In this document: in pieces, positions 23,066-30,179 of the stretch | Layout of the letters: each line of letters starts with the position of its first letter | Numbering within the stretch: position 1 is the first letter of the stretch | Assembly (NCBI GenBank): GCA_030705805.1 | Contig: JAUZPY010000011.1 | Coordinates: 1 to 34,122, forward strand | Source of the DNA: Bacillota bacterium | GTDB taxonomy: Bacteria; Bacillota; Clostridia; CAKSNL01; HGM11501 | DNA: 34,122 nt | Direction: 5' to 3' | Program-made: the position numbers and the translations under genes | Notes under the pieces: model-generated | Told to the model about the DNA's origin: nothing | The model's database searches: none | Seen by the model: the letters and a program-made list of their open reading frames with translations, nothing else

Positions 23066-24316
23066 ATGATGTACTACAGTTTCTCTGCAAAAACAATGGA
23101 AATTGCAGCTATTGCCGAAAAAGCTGCAAAGGAGCGCTTTGAAAAGATAGAATCAATATGTTTTTATAATCAGGCAAAGGTTTTATCCGCTTTTGCAGAA
23201 AACAGAATTGGGGCAGCTCATTTAATGGGTACTACCGGCTACGGTTACGATGATATCGGCCGTGATGCCTTGGATAGAGTATATGCAAGAGCTTTTGAGT
23301 GTGAAGACGCTCTGGTAAGAAGTGCAATGAGCAGCGGAACTCACGCAATTACTACAGCGCTTTTTGCCGTGCTCAGACCGGGCGATAAGCTGTTGGCGGT
23401 TACAGGCAAGCCTTACGATACGCTGGAAGATGTAATCGGCTTAAACAGTGCAAATAACGGCTCCTTAAAAGACTTTGGCATAAAGTACAATCAGATTGAT
23501 TTGGCAGATGGTCATGCGGATATAGAGTCAGTTAAATCATATCTTGAAAAAGAAAAGGTTAAAATGGTACACATACAGAGGTCAAGAGGATATGAGTGGA
23601 ACCATAATTTAAGCTTATTGGAAATAGCAAAGCTTATTAAAGCGGTCAAGGAAGTAAGCCCTGATACAATATGCTTTGTAGATAACTGCTACGGTGAGTT
23701 TGTAGATGAGCATGAGCCTACCTATTACGGCGCAGACCTTATTGCCGGTTCTTTGATAAAGAATCCCGGCGGAGGATTGGCAAAAATGGGCGGCTATATC
23801 GCAGGCAGGCACGATTTGGTTGAGCAGGCAGGGTATCGGATTACTACTCCTGCCACAGGCAGAGAAACAGGTGCAACTCTTTATGAAAATAAGGATATGT
23901 ACCAGGGCTTTTTCCTAGCTCCTCATGTTGTTTCTCAATGTATGAAGTCAGCTGTATTTTGTGCTGCTTTAATGGAACAACTGGGTTTTCAGACATCGCC
24001 GACATCAAAGGAAGAAAGAACGGATATCGTGCAAGCGGTTAAATTCAACGATCCTTTAAAACTCATTGCTTTTTGCAGGGGCATACAAAAAGGCGCGCCT
24101 ATAGATTCTCACGTTATTCCGGAGCCCTGGGATATGCCGGGCTATAAAGACCCTGTAATTATGGCTGCCGGTGCTTTTATTCAGGGTGCTTCAATTGAGC
24201 TTTCGGCCGACGGCCCTATAAGAGAGCCTTATGTAGGCTATATGCAGGGAGGACTGACATATGAGTCGGCAAAGATCGGTATATTACATGCAGCGGAAAA
24301 TTTATTAAACATTTAG
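23066..24316 (+). CDS. Methionine gamma-lyase-family PLP protein
   Basis: 416 residues, ATG behind AAGGAAG. Belongs to PF06838, a fold-type I PLP family annotated as 'methionine gamma-lyase family' or 'aluminium resistance protein'. Key pieces: HLMGTTGYGYDDIGRDALD, SAMSSGTHAITTALFAVLRPGD, VHIQRSRGYEWN, FVDNCYGEFVDEHEP, and AGSLIKNPGGGLAKMGGYIAG, where the Lys of SLIKNPGGG is the likely PLP-binding residue. The true reaction in this family is not well settled. Operon end, followed by a terminator. With iorAB it may serve amino acid breakdown. Confidence 0.88.
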   Translation: MMYYSFSAKTMEIAAIAEKAAKERFEKIESICFYNQAKVLSAFAENRIGAAHLMGTTGYGYDDIGRDALDRVYARAFECEDALVRSAMSSGTHAITTALFAVLRPGDKLLAVTGKPYDTLEDVIGLNSANNGSLKDFGIKYNQIDLADGHADIESVKSYLEKEKVKMVHIQRSRGYEWNHNLSLLEIAKLIKAVKEVSPDTICFVDNCYGEFVDEHEPTYYGADLIAGSLIKNPGGGLAKMGGYIAGRHDLVEQAGYRITTPATGRETGATLYENKDMYQGFFLAPHVVSQCMKSAVFCAALMEQLGFQTSPTSKEERTDIVQAVKFNDPLKLIAFCRGIQKGAPIDSHVIPEPWDMPGYKDPVIMAAGAFIQGASIELSADGPIREPYVGYMQGGLTYESAKIGILHAAENLLNI

Positions 24317-24321
24317 TTTAC

Positions 24322-24355
24322 AAAAGCCACAGCCAATTGGCTGTGGCTTTTTTTG
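24322..24355 (+). terminator. Terminator of the ior operon
   Basis: AAAAGCCACAGCC pairs with GGCTGTGGCTTTT around AATT, followed by seven T's. Confidence 0.92.
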
Positions 24356-24374
24356 GCATTTTTGAAATTATTTC

Positions 24375-24403
24375 TTGATAATAATGTCGTAATAAGTTAT
24401 AAT
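24375..24403 (+). promoter_or_regulatory. Promoter of the carboxypeptidase gene
   Basis: TTGATA (24375-24380), 17 bases, TATAAT (24398-24403). Confidence 0.7.
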
Positions 24404-24426
24404 ATAGACATATTTAAAATAAGAGG

Positions 24427-25728
24427 GTGAACACCATTAAACCTTTAAAAATAGTTTCTCTGTTTTTATGCATATGCTGTATCTTTTCATTATTTAGCAT
24501 AGCGATAAATGCAGACTCGGCTGAACCCGAAATTTTAGCACCAAGCGCTATTTTAATTAATGCTGATACAGGAGAAATTTTGTTATCAAAAGATGCAAAT
24601 TCTAAAAGATATCCTGCCAGCACTACAAAAGTTATGACGGCACTTTTGGCAATTGAAAATTGTGATATGAATGACACAATTACTATAAGTAATAATGCAG
24701 TAATGTCCATTGCGTGGGACAGCACTAAGCTTGGCCTTTATGAAGGCGAAAAATTTAAAATGTATGATTTACTGTGTGCTATGCTTATTGCATCGGGAAA
24801 CGATGCGGCTAATGCCGTAGCGGAAAAAGTCTCAGGCAGTGTTGATAAATTTATTGATCTCATGAATAAACGTGCAAAAGAACTTGGCTGTAAGAATACA
24901 AATTTTACAAACCCTCATGGTCTTACGGACGAGAACCACTATACAACAGCTCAGGATTTGGCTATAATAGCGAAGAAAGCTATGGAATACCCCACTTTCA
25001 GGGAAATGGTTAAAACCAAATATTATGAGCTTCCTACAACTGACAAATGCTCAGAAAAAAGGGCTTTTTATACCACAAATAATATGATTACCAATATAAG
25101 AGGCTCCAAGTATTTATATAGTCCGGCTACAGGTATAAAAACCGGATATACACAAGCTGCTTTAAACTGCCTTGTGGCTTCGGCAGAGAAGGATGATATA
25201 CCATTAATATGTGTAGTATTAAATGCAAGTACTGTTGATGGAGTAAATACAGCTTATACTGATACTAAAAACATGTTTAATTGGGCATTTGACAATTACA
25301 AAAGCAAGACTGTACTTGCGAAAGGCCAAGTAGCTGATGAATGTGCAGTAAAATATGCAAAGGGAGTAAAGACAATAAAGCTTATTGCCGAGAAAGATTT
25401 TAAGACGGTTATGCCGGTAAATGCAGCAGATGAAAATATCACCACAAAGGTTAAAGTGACGAATAAAATTGTAGCTCCCCTTATGGCAGGAGAAGTGTTA
25501 GGTACTGCTGATGTTTATTACGGAAAAACGCTTCTTGGAAGTGTAAATCTTGTCACAGACAAAGCCTATGATTATTCCTTGTGGAATGTATTTACAATAG
25601 CTTTATTTAAGATTTTAGGCTGGATGGCAATTATATTGCTGATTCTTATGACTGCCCTCCTTGTTTTTAGGCAGATTGAATATAATAAGAGAAGTAAGAG
25701 AAGAAAAAACGTAAAAAGACAATATTGA
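24427..25728 (+). CDS. D-alanyl-D-alanine carboxypeptidase (PBP5-like, S11 family)
   Basis: About 433 residues. An N-terminal signal sequence (KPLKIVSLFLCICCIFSLFSIA) leads to the penicillin-binding fold. Motifs, numbered from 24427: STTK (65-68) with catalytic Ser and Lys, SGN (123-125), KTG (238-240). A C-terminal beta domain and a final membrane helix (about 388-413) followed by a basic tail (RRKNVKRQY) anchor it. It trims peptidoglycan stem peptides outside the membrane. The start is unclear: GTG at 24427 lies inside the probable ribosome binding site AGAGGGTG, whereas ATT at 24436 has the same spacing to it as the ATG of the phosphofructokinase gene. No ATG or TTG is in frame nearby. Confidence 0.9.
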   Translation: MNTIKPLKIVSLFLCICCIFSLFSIAINADSAEPEILAPSAILINADTGEILLSKDANSKRYPASTTKVMTALLAIENCDMNDTITISNNAVMSIAWDSTKLGLYEGEKFKMYDLLCAMLIASGNDAANAVAEKVSGSVDKFIDLMNKRAKELGCKNTNFTNPHGLTDENHYTTAQDLAIIAKKAMEYPTFREMVKTKYYELPTTDKCSEKRAFYTTNNMITNIRGSKYLYSPATGIKTGYTQAALNCLVASAEKDDIPLICVVLNASTVDGVNTAYTDTKNMFNWAFDNYKSKTVLAKGQVADECAVKYAKGVKTIKLIAEKDFKTVMPVNAADENITTKVKVTNKIVAPLMAGEVLGTADVYYGKTLLGSVNLVTDKAYDYSLWNVFTIALFKILGWMAIILLILMTALLVFRQIEYNKRSKRRKNVKRQY

Positions 25729-25732
25729 CATT

Positions 25733-25820
25733 AAAGGGCAAGGCTGTTTGATGAACCCATCCATTAAAGTATATCCTTGATAGGGATAGGGTTCATTTTA
25801 TAGCCTTTGCCCTTATTTTT
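25733..25820 (+). terminator. Long nested hairpin terminator
   Basis: AAGGGCAAGGCT pairs with AGCCTTTGCCCTT, and inside it ATGAACCC pairs with GGGTTCAT; TATTTTTG follows. It is unusually long (about 80 bases), so it may also have another role. Confidence 0.7.
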
Positions 25821-25878
25821 GTTATAAAATTGAACCTACCGCATATATATTTAGTAAACAAATGCGGGAGGGAATGCT

Positions 25879-26493
25879 ATGGCAAATGAAAATAACCGTG
25901 TCAGGTTAAAAGGAACATTGTGTGAGCTGCCAAGTTTCAGCCACAGAATATATGGTGAAGGTTTTTATAGTATGGTACTTGCGGTGCCCAGGCTTTCGGG
26001 TGCAGCTGATTATGTACCGATAACTGTATCAGAAAGATTACTTACCGGCATAGATGCAGAGTATGGTCAAAACTTAGCGGTTGACGGGCAATTCCGTTCA
26101 TATAATAATTATTCAGACACCGGAAGCCGTTTGCAGCTAACTGTTTTTACTAAGAGCATAGAAAATATTGAGGAAGATGACATATCTGAACCGAACGATA
26201 TTTTTCTGGATGGTTATCTGTGCAAAGAACCTATTTACAGACAGACTCCCTTTGGAAGGGAAATTTCTGATATGCTTATTGCCGTAAACAGGGCATATAA
26301 TAAATCGGATTACATACCGGTAATAGCATGGAGCAGAAACGCAAGATTTTGCTCAGGACTGCCTGTTGGAACTCATATAAAAATTTATGGAAGGGTTCAG
26401 TCCAGGGAGTACCAGAAAAAAACGGAAGAAGACTATATTGTAAAAACGGCCTATGAAATTTCAGCCTCAAAACTGGAAATGCCTGAAGAATAA
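25879..26493 (+). CDS. SSB-like protein with two OB folds
   Basis: 204 residues, ATG after GGGAGGGA. The first half (RVRLKGTLCELPSFSHRIYGEGFYSMVLAVPRLSG...DYVPITV) and second half (LDGYLCKEPIYRQTPFGREISDMLIAVNRAYNKSDYIPVIAW) each look like a single-stranded-DNA-binding OB domain; the second, with TPFGREI and IPVIAWSRNARF, is closest to classic SSB. A short acidic tail (EMPEE) lacks the usual DDDIPF-like end for protein partners. It probably binds DNA as an accessory SSB; the main SSB is presumably elsewhere. Confidence 0.75.
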   Translation: MANENNRVRLKGTLCELPSFSHRIYGEGFYSMVLAVPRLSGAADYVPITVSERLLTGIDAEYGQNLAVDGQFRSYNNYSDTGSRLQLTVFTKSIENIEEDDISEPNDIFLDGYLCKEPIYRQTPFGREISDMLIAVNRAYNKSDYIPVIAWSRNARFCSGLPVGTHIKIYGRVQSREYQKKTEEDYIVKTAYEISASKLEMPEE

Positions 26494-26552
26494 GATAAGC
26501 TTATGTAATGGCTGCTAAAAAGACACTGTTTTTCAGACTTTAATTAAGCGGT

Positions 26553-26592
26553 AAATAACAGGTTCATCCCATTGGGATGAACCTGTTATTTA
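26553..26592. terminator. Bidirectional terminator
   Basis: AAATAACAGGTTCATCCC pairs with its complement around ATT, between the SSB-like and araC genes. Confidence 0.9.
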
Positions 26593-26683
26593 TGTATCTT
26601 GCGCACCTATTTTTATCCTATTATTTTTGTAATATTACCACAGTAAGCTTTAAGGCTTGATATAATTCATGCATTGACCAATT

Positions 26684-27547
26684 TCATATTTTAAGCCCTT
26701 TATTCTTCTTTTTAACTGTGTTTTTATATTTAAGCGGGGTTATTCCGGTTTGCTTCTTAAAAGATTTTATAAAATATCCAACATTATTAAATCCTGTATC
26801 AAGAGCCGCATCCAGCACTGAAATATTGGTTTCTTCAAGTAAGGCTCTTGCTTTATGTATACGGTAACTTACAATATACTCTGTTGGTGTCCTGCCCATA
26901 TGTTCCCTAAAAAATCGATTTACATAGGAAGGGCTGTAGCATAAAAGTTCTGATAAATTTTCAATGGTAATTTTTGAAGAAAAATTTGTATGAATATATT
27001 GAAGGGCCTTTTCAAGCTGATCATTGCTGGTATTTTTGGCTCTTCCGGAAGGGCTAAAAGTATAATAACTATTATCAAATATTTCTATAAATATATTAAG
27101 CAGCTGATGCTTAACTTTAAGTTCCCATGCAAAAGGCTTATCTTTAGCCAAATCATTTATATCATATAAAGAATTAATAATTTTTGAGTCGGGTTCCTTT
27201 TTACTGTCATAAATTCTTTGAAAACTATATTGCGGTGAAAAATACCTACTGCAATCTGTTCCGTATAAAGTATAAGGATGGAATACCACGGCAAAATAAT
27301 GAAACGGCTCCATATTACATGAATATATAGAATGGAGAATGCCTCCTGAAAAGAAAATGCATTGCCCCGCATTTAAAATATATTCCTCATCTTCGACACG
27401 GCAGGCGCAGCTGCCTTTATCAATAATAAGAAACTCAAATTCATCATGCCAGTGATATGGAACACTCGTTTCTCCTGTATATGTATGCAGATGCATATCT
27501 TCTTCACGATGCATTGAAGAGGGCTCTTTTAAGCTATTTCTGTCCAT
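26684..27547 (-). CDS. AraC-family transcriptional regulator
   Basis: 287 residues, ATG after AGGAGAG. The N-terminal half is a cupin sensor (TSVPYHWHDEFEFLIIDKGS...LNAGQCIFFSGGILHSIY) that would bind a sugar; the C-terminal 100 residues (LEKALQYIHTNFSSKITIENL, SYVNRFFREHMGRTPTEYI, VLDAALDTGFNNVGYFIKSFKKQTGITPLKY) form the double helix-turn-helix. It is divergent from the kinase/dehydrogenase pair 122 bases away and thus probably controls that pair and itself. Confidence 0.93.
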   Translation of the reverse strand: MDRNSLKEPSSMHREEDMHLHTYTGETSVPYHWHDEFEFLIIDKGSCACRVEDEEYILNAGQCIFFSGGILHSIYSCNMEPFHYFAVVFHPYTLYGTDCSRYFSPQYSFQRIYDSKKEPDSKIINSLYDINDLAKDKPFAWELKVKHQLLNIFIEIFDNSYYTFSPSGRAKNTSNDQLEKALQYIHTNFSSKITIENLSELLCYSPSYVNRFFREHMGRTPTEYIVSYRIHKARALLEETNISVLDAALDTGFNNVGYFIKSFKKQTGITPLKYKNTVKKKNKGLKI

Positions 27548-27560
27548 ATACTCTCCTTTT

Positions 27561-27635
27561 TGCAGAATAGTGCAATTTTATGCAATTATAGTGCATGAAT
27601 TAAGTGGCCTTTTTTTTATATAATGCGATTATAAT
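27561..27635. promoter_or_regulatory. Divergent control region with four phased TGCA motifs
   Basis: TGCA occurs at 27561, 27571, 27581 and 27592, one helical turn apart. TAGTGCA is repeated exactly, 21 bases apart (27569 and 27590), as expected for an AraC-family dimer site. On the minus strand the likely -10 of the araC gene (TATAAT, 27585-27590) falls inside. On the plus strand two TATAAT boxes (27619-27624 and 27630-27635) lie without a good -35, which fits an activator-dependent promoter for the kinase gene. Confidence 0.6.
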
Positions 27636-27668
27636 ACAATTTGCCAGAAAAATCAAGGAGGTATTTAT

Positions 27669-28616
27669 ATGTACGATGTGGCATGCGTTGGTATTCTTGT
27701 AGCAGATGTTATTGCAGGCAAAGTAAGTAATATACCGCAAAAGGGACTTTTGGAGCATGTGGATTCGGTTAAAATTTATTCCGGCGGTAATGCTATGACT
27801 GCTTCAATAAATATAAAAAAACTGGGCGCCAAAACAGCAATAATAGGGATGGTCGGAAAAGACATTTTCGGAAGCTTTTTAAAGCAGTGTTTAGCAGACA
27901 GAGGCGTAGACGTAAAAGGTTTGAAAGAGAGTGACGATTATCAGACTTCTACCAGTATTGTAATGGTATCTGAAGACGGAGAAAGAAGCTTTCTGCACTG
28001 CGTTGGAGCTAACGGTCACTTTTCGGTTAATGACATTGACTATGATATAATTAAAGATTCAAAAGTTGTGTTTGTAACAGGAACATATCTTCTTGATACC
28101 TTTGATGGGGCGCAGACAATGGAATTTTTGAAAAAGTGTAAGGAAATGGGCAAGACTACGGTACTTGACTGCTGTTGGGACAGCAAAGACCGCTGGGGCA
28201 GTTTATTGGATATGTCCATGCCCTATATTGATATTTTTATGCCTAGCATTGACGAGGCAAAGAGAATTGCAAAGAAAGATACGCTTAAGGAAATAGCGGA
28301 TGTATTTTTTGAAAAAGGGGTTAAAACCGTTGTCATTAAAAATGGCAAGTACGGCTGTTATGTCAGGGAAAGCTTCGCAGGTGAGGGCAAGGAATATCCA
28401 ACCTACTTAAGCATAAAGCGTGTGGATACTACCGGTGCGGGAGATAGCTTCTGCTCAGGCTTTTTGGCGGCTTTTGCAAGGGGTAAAAGCATAGAAGAAT
28501 GTGCAAAATTTGCCAATGCGGTAGGTACTCATTGTATAATGGCCAGCGGGGCTACAACAGGGATAAAATCCTATGAGGAAACACTAAAATTTATGGAAGA
28601 GCATGAGGTGGGCTGA
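27669..28616 (+). CDS. PfkB-family sugar kinase
   Basis: 315 residues, ATG after AAGGAGG. The ribokinase fold is clear: SGGNAMTASINIKKLGAKTAIIGMVGKDIFG near residue 38, and near residue 255 VDTTGAGDSFCSGF, the anion hole and catalytic Asp. The central part (VTGTYLLDTFDGAQTMEFLKKCKEMGK) is normal. Substrate unknown; its partner, a mannitol-1-phosphate-dehydrogenase-like enzyme encoded one base on, suggests a hexitol or ketose. The sugar could be phosphorylated here and then reduced or oxidised by the next enzyme. Confidence 0.9.
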   Translation: MYDVACVGILVADVIAGKVSNIPQKGLLEHVDSVKIYSGGNAMTASINIKKLGAKTAIIGMVGKDIFGSFLKQCLADRGVDVKGLKESDDYQTSTSIVMVSEDGERSFLHCVGANGHFSVNDIDYDIIKDSKVVFVTGTYLLDTFDGAQTMEFLKKCKEMGKTTVLDCCWDSKDRWGSLLDMSMPYIDIFMPSIDEAKRIAKKDTLKEIADVFFEKGVKTVVIKNGKYGCYVRESFAGEGKEYPTYLSIKRVDTTGAGDSFCSGFLAAFARGKSIEECAKFANAVGTHCIMASGATTGIKSYEETLKFMEEHEVG

Positions 28617-29813
28617 TTGAAAAAAGCATTAATGTACGGCGGGGGAAATATCGGAAGAGGATTCATAGGTCAGGTTTTATGTGAATCAGGCTATGAGGTA
28701 AGCTTTGTAGATGTAAACAAAGAGCTTGTTTCTACTTTAAATAAAGAAGGGCAGTACCCTGTAAGAATATTAAAGGGTGAGGGCTTTGAAGAAGTTATTG
28801 TAAATCATGTATCCGCTATAGACGGTACGGATATAGAAGCAGTTTCTGATGCGATTTCAGGCTCAGACCTTTGCGCAACAGCAGTAGGGGTTAACGTTCT
28901 TAAATTTATAGCAAAACCCTTCAAGGAAGGGATTGTTAAAAGGTTTACTATAGGAAATAAGAAACCTTTGGATATCATAATCTGCGAAAATTTAATAGGG
29001 GCTGACGAATATTTAAAAGGCCTTATAAAAGATTTAATGACAGAGGAAGAGAAAAAGTATCTTGAAAATGTAGGCTTTGTTGAAGCTTCTATTGGCAGAA
29101 TGGTACCCGTTCAAACCGACGAAATGAAGGATGGCAATCCTTTAAGAGTCTGTGTGGAAAGCTATAATCGCCTGCCGGTTGATAAAGCAGCCTTTAAGGG
29201 CGAAATTCCAGCTATCGAAAATCTGGTGCCATATACGCCTTTTTCTTACTATATTGAAAGAAAGCTTTTTGTACATAATATGGGTCATGCAGCCTGTGCC
29301 TATTTAGGCAAGTACTGCGGAAAAGAGTTTATATATGAAGCCATCAATATACCTGAAGTTGAATTAATCGTTATTCGTGCAATGACAGAATCCATTAACG
29401 CTATGAGCAAAAAGTATTCTGTGGATACGGATCCTTTGTTTAGGCACGTTGAAAATCTAATATACCGTTTTTCAAACAAGCAGCTTGGGGATACTGCTTC
29501 AAGGGTTGGCGGCGATATAAAAAGAAAGCTTTCGCCAAACGACAGATTGGTTGGGGCATATAACCTTTGCAAAGAAATGGGAACGGACAATACTTATATA
29601 GCTTTAGCGATAGCAGCCTCACTTCTTTTTGAGAGAGAGGGAGAAGAAAAGCTCAAGCCGGAATATATTCTTACAGAAATATCAAAAATAGAAAAAGACA
29701 GCGAAGATTATAAAAAGATTATGAATATTTATGATTGCTTTAAAGAAGGAAAGAGTTTAAACCAGATTCTTAAAGAAGTAAAAGAGCAGCAAAATAAAAT
29801 TATGATAGTATAA
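28617..29813 (+). CDS. Mannitol-1-phosphate 5-dehydrogenase-like enzyme
   Basis: 398 residues from TTG at 28617, directly after the kinase stop, with GAGGTG in the end of the kinase. MYGGGNIGRGFIGQVLCESGYEVSFVDVN is the NAD(P)-binding fold of the polyol-specific long-chain dehydrogenases (MtlD). DIIICENLIGADEYLK and VEASIGRMVPVQTDE follow, and KLFVHNMGHAACAYLG carries the catalytic-region His and Lys. It would interconvert a hexitol phosphate and a ketose phosphate. No phosphotransferase system component is present here, so the sugar would be phosphorylated inside the cell by the kinase. A terminator follows. Confidence 0.88.
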   Translation: MKKALMYGGGNIGRGFIGQVLCESGYEVSFVDVNKELVSTLNKEGQYPVRILKGEGFEEVIVNHVSAIDGTDIEAVSDAISGSDLCATAVGVNVLKFIAKPFKEGIVKRFTIGNKKPLDIIICENLIGADEYLKGLIKDLMTEEEKKYLENVGFVEASIGRMVPVQTDEMKDGNPLRVCVESYNRLPVDKAAFKGEIPAIENLVPYTPFSYYIERKLFVHNMGHAACAYLGKYCGKEFIYEAINIPEVELIVIRAMTESINAMSKKYSVDTDPLFRHVENLIYRFSNKQLGDTASRVGGDIKRKLSPNDRLVGAYNLCKEMGTDNTYIALAIAASLLFEREGEEKLKPEYILTEISKIEKDSEDYKKIMNIYDCFKEGKSLNQILKEVKEQQNKIMIV

Positions 29814-29846
29814 AAATAAATCGCCTGATTGGCGCTTTATTTTTTG
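29813..29846 (+). terminator. Terminator of the kinase/dehydrogenase operon
   Basis: AAATAAA-t-CGCC pairs with GGCG-c-TTTATTT around TGATT, followed by T's. Confidence 0.85.
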
Positions 29847-29927
29847 TGGTGTTTACTTTATATATGTATTCTTTTTAGCGGTATATCTCTGTATTATCTG
29901 CAATTTAAAGTTTTTTGTGTAATTTTC

Positions 29928-29980
29928 TTGACTTTTTTTTATACAAATGATATCATTATATCAAAATATATTGATATCAT
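29928..29980 (+). promoter_or_regulatory. Promoter and palindromic operator of the restriction operon
   Basis: TTGACT (29928-29933), 17 bases, TATCAT (29951-29956). The -10 lies in the palindrome ATGATATCAT (29947-29956). A second copy, TGATATCAT, is at 29972-29980, and ATATCAA/TTGATAT (29958-29964 and 29971-29977) form a further inverted repeat. Such closely spaced short palindromes are the usual operators of ribbon-helix-helix repressors, one of which is the first gene. Confidence 0.75.
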
Positions 29981-29993
29981 AGAGGTGAAGCGA

Positions 29994-30179
29994 GTGGATG
30001 AAAAAATAAAACAAGTGCAAGTGCGACTAACTCCAGAAATGCACAGTAAATTAAAAGGCTCGCTGGCATATGAAGGGAAAAAGCTTGTGGACTTTTTTAA
30101 CGAAGCAGCAGAAGCTTATTTAAAAGACAGTAAGGCTTATGAAAAAAGCATTTCAAAAATAATCGGGGGTAAAAAATAA
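29994..30179 (+). CDS. Ribbon-helix-helix regulator of the restriction operon (61 residues)
   Basis: Starts at GTG 29994, five bases after AGAGGTGAA. The peptide has the Arc/CopG fold: KIKQVQVRLTPEMHSKLKGS is the DNA-reading strand and first helix, then LAYEGKKLVDFFNEAAEAYL is the second helix. Extension upstream to 29829 would add a hydrophobic run that covers the promoter and is not credible. The stop overlaps the hsdM ATG (TAATG). With its palindromic operator it probably represses the whole operon. It could instead be thought an antitoxin, but the partner is a methylase subunit, not a toxin. Confidence 0.82.
   Translation: MDEKIKQVQVRLTPEMHSKLKGSLAYEGKKLVDFFNEAAEAYLKDSKAYEKSISKIIGGKK

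Noticed and set aside
27561-27595. CRISPR-like or tandem repeat
   Set aside because: The four TGCA units are only four bases and one helix turn apart, fitting a regulator site and not an array.
29829-29993. N-terminal extension of the RHH protein
   Set aside because: The extension is very hydrophobic, covers the promoter and operator, has no ribosome binding site, and the GTG at 29994 has a good one.
29994-30179. Antitoxin of a toxin-antitoxin pair
   Set aside because: The neighbour in the operon is hsdM rather than a small toxin, so a regulator role fits better.
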